A DNA stretch of 6,839 bases. It comes from an uncultured Ideonella sp. GTDB lineage: Bacteria; Pseudomonadota; Gammaproteobacteria; Burkholderiales; Burkholderiaceae. The stretch spans positions 1 to 6,839 of the forward strand of contig CAMLGG010000275.1 of NCBI GenBank assembly GCA_946479475.1, in the 5' to 3' direction. The translations under genes and the position numbers were made by a program. Every line of letters begins with the position of its first letter. Position 1 is the first letter of the stretch. The notes beneath the pieces were generated by a model that had not been told where the DNA came from, did not search any database, and saw only the letters and a list, made by a program, of their open reading frames with translations. Of this stretch, positions 5,822-6,839 are shown in pieces.

Positions 5822-6839
5822 ATGAGCGACAGCCCCATCGTCCAGCAGATGCGCGTCGTGCCCGTCGCGGGGCGCGACAGCATGCTGATGAACCTGTCGG
5901 GGGCGCATGCCCCTTTCTTCACCCGCAACATCGTCATCGTCACCGACTCTTCGGGCCACGTGGGCCTCGGCGAAGTGCCCGGCGGCGAGAAGATCCGCCA
6001 GACGCTGGAGGATGCGCGCGCGCTCGTCGAGGGCCGGCGCATCGGCGAACTGCAGGCGATCCTGAACCAGATGCGCGAGCGCTTCGCCGACCGCGATGCC
6101 GGCGGCCGCGGGCTGCAGACCTTCGACCTGCGCACGACCATCCACGCGGTCACCGCGGTCGAGTCCGCGCTGCTCGACCTGCAGGGGCAGCACCTCGGCG
6201 TGCCGGTGGCCGCGCTGCTCGGCGAGGGCCAGCAGCGCAGCGCCGTCCGCATGCTCGGCTACCTCTTCTACGTCGGCGATCGCAACGCCACCGACCTGCC
6301 CTACGCCAGCGACCCGGGTGCCGACGACGACTGGTTCCGCCTGCGCCACGAACCGGCCTTGACGCCCGAGGCCGTCGTGCGCCTGGCCGAGGCCGCGCAG
6401 CAGCGCTACGGCTTCGAGGACTTCAAGCTCAAGGGCGGCGTGCTGCGGCCGGAGGAGGAGGTCGAGGCGATTCGCGCGTTGCACGAGCGCTTCCCCCAGG
6501 CGCGCGTGACGCTGGACCCGAACGGCGGCTGGCTGCTGAAGGATGCGGTGCGGGTGCTGCGCGACCTGCACGGCGTCATGGCCTATGCCGAGGATCCGTG
6601 CGGCGCGGAGGATGGCTTCAGCGGCCGCGAGGTGATGGCCGAGTTCCGCCGCGCCACCGGCCTGCCGACGGCCACCAACATGATCGCCACCGACTGGCGG
6701 CAGATGGTGCACGCGCTGTCGCTGCAGGCGGTCGACATCCCGCTGGCCGATCCGCACTTCTGGACCATGGCCGGATCGGTGCGGGTCGCGCAGACCTGCC
6801 GCGACTGGGGCCTGACCTGGGGCTCGCACTCCAACAACC
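5822..6839 (+). CDS. gudD: Glucarate dehydratase, 3'-truncated by the window edge
   Basis: GudD (EC 4.2.1.40) is a Mg2+-dependent cytosolic enolase-superfamily enzyme that dehydrates D-glucarate (and usually L-idarate) to 5-dehydro-4-deoxy-D-glucarate, the substrate of KdgD. The frame runs from the ATG at 5822 to the window end with no stop: 339 complete codons of about 446 in E. coli GudD. The match is close, notably [67 protein letters not shown] and LTWGSHSNN. With a constant offset of three from E. coli numbering, all the catalytic positions reached are present: Lys202 and Lys204, metal ligands Asp232, Glu257 and Asn286, and the Asp310/His336 dyad. This favours a true GudD over an inactive GudX-like paralogue. 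The C-terminal part of the barrel, with the residue equivalent to Asp366, lies outside. The gene is the third in the kdgD operon. Confidence 0.96.
   Translation, partial: MSDSPIVQQMRVVPVAGRDSMLMNLSGAHAPFFTRNIVIVTDSSGHVGLGEVPGGEKIRQTLEDARALVEGRRIGELQAILNQMRERFADRDAGGRGLQTFDLRTTIHAVTAVESALLDLQGQHLGVPVAALLGEGQQRSAVRMLGYLFYVGDRNATDLPYASDPGADDDWFRLRHEPALTPEAVVRLAEAAQQRYGFEDFKLKGGVLRPEEEVEAIRALHERFPQARVTLDPNGGWLLKDAVRVLRDLHGVMAYAEDPCGAEDGFSGREVMAEFRRATGLPTATNMIATDWRQMVHALSLQAVDIPLADPHFWTMAGSVRVAQTCRDWGLTWGSHSNN

Noticed and set aside
5579..6829. Long open frame of 416 codons on the minus strand opposite gudD and the end of the receptor gene
   Set aside because: It mirrors two confidently identified plus-strand genes. 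Long antisense frames are expected where third positions are almost always G or C, and its translation shows low-complexity His/Gly/Ala/Arg composition with no recognisable domain.
1..6839. Search for mobile elements, CRISPR-like arrays, tRNA genes or phage structural genes
   Set aside because: No transposase or integrase motifs, no regularly spaced repeats, no tRNA-like cloverleaf and no clear base-composition break were seen. The phage-like resemblance of the DHH-motif protein alone is not enough to call a prophage.

Overview
The window is GC-rich (roughly two thirds G+C by eye) and densely coding, with strong third-position G/C bias. A Bug/TctC-type periplasmic receptor, a family greatly expanded in Bordetella, Cupriavidus, Variovorax and their relatives, together with a decarboxylating (KdgD) route for D-glucarate, suggests a betaproteobacterium of the order Burkholderiales. 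That assignment is an inference from gene content, not from a marker gene.

Left block (1-2380, plus strand): the 3' part of an aldo/keto reductase, then alkB (oxidative DNA/RNA demethylase), then a 273-residue protein of unknown function carrying an Asp-His-His-His motif that resembles the DHH phosphoesterase signature. These three are co-directional with short gaps (9-33 and 37 bases), so co-transcription is possible, but they show no common pathway.

Middle (2381-3038): a DksA/TraR-family C4 zinc-finger gene on the minus strand (2466-2876). It converges with the DHH-like gene and diverges from the regulator to its right. The 162-base divergent region holds an inverted repeat near the zinc-finger gene and a good sigma70-like promoter for the regulator.

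Right block (3039-6839, plus strand): a D-glucarate catabolic cluster. It contains a FadR-subfamily GntR regulator, kdgD (5-dehydro-4-deoxyglucarate dehydratase), a Bug-type solute receptor with a signal peptide, and gudD (glucarate dehydratase), which runs off the window end. The logic is receptor capture of a diacid in the periplasm, GudD dehydration of glucarate to 5-dehydro-4-deoxyglucarate, then KdgD dehydration and decarboxylation to 2,5-dioxopentanoate. The last enzyme to 2-oxoglutarate (a semialdehyde dehydrogenase) and the membrane transporter are not in the window.

The most useful new observation is regulatory. Two sites matching TNGTNNNACNA and sharing an identical 10-base core in opposite orientation sit inside the predicted promoter of the regulator gene (2994-3004) and over the predicted -10 box of kdgD (3854-3864). 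They are good candidate operators for the local GntR protein, giving autoregulation plus control of the catabolic operon. No RNA gene, CRISPR array, insertion sequence or attachment site was recognised, and no gene-free stretch exceeds 300 bases. I did not find a convincing wholly new system; the DHH-like protein is the least explained gene.
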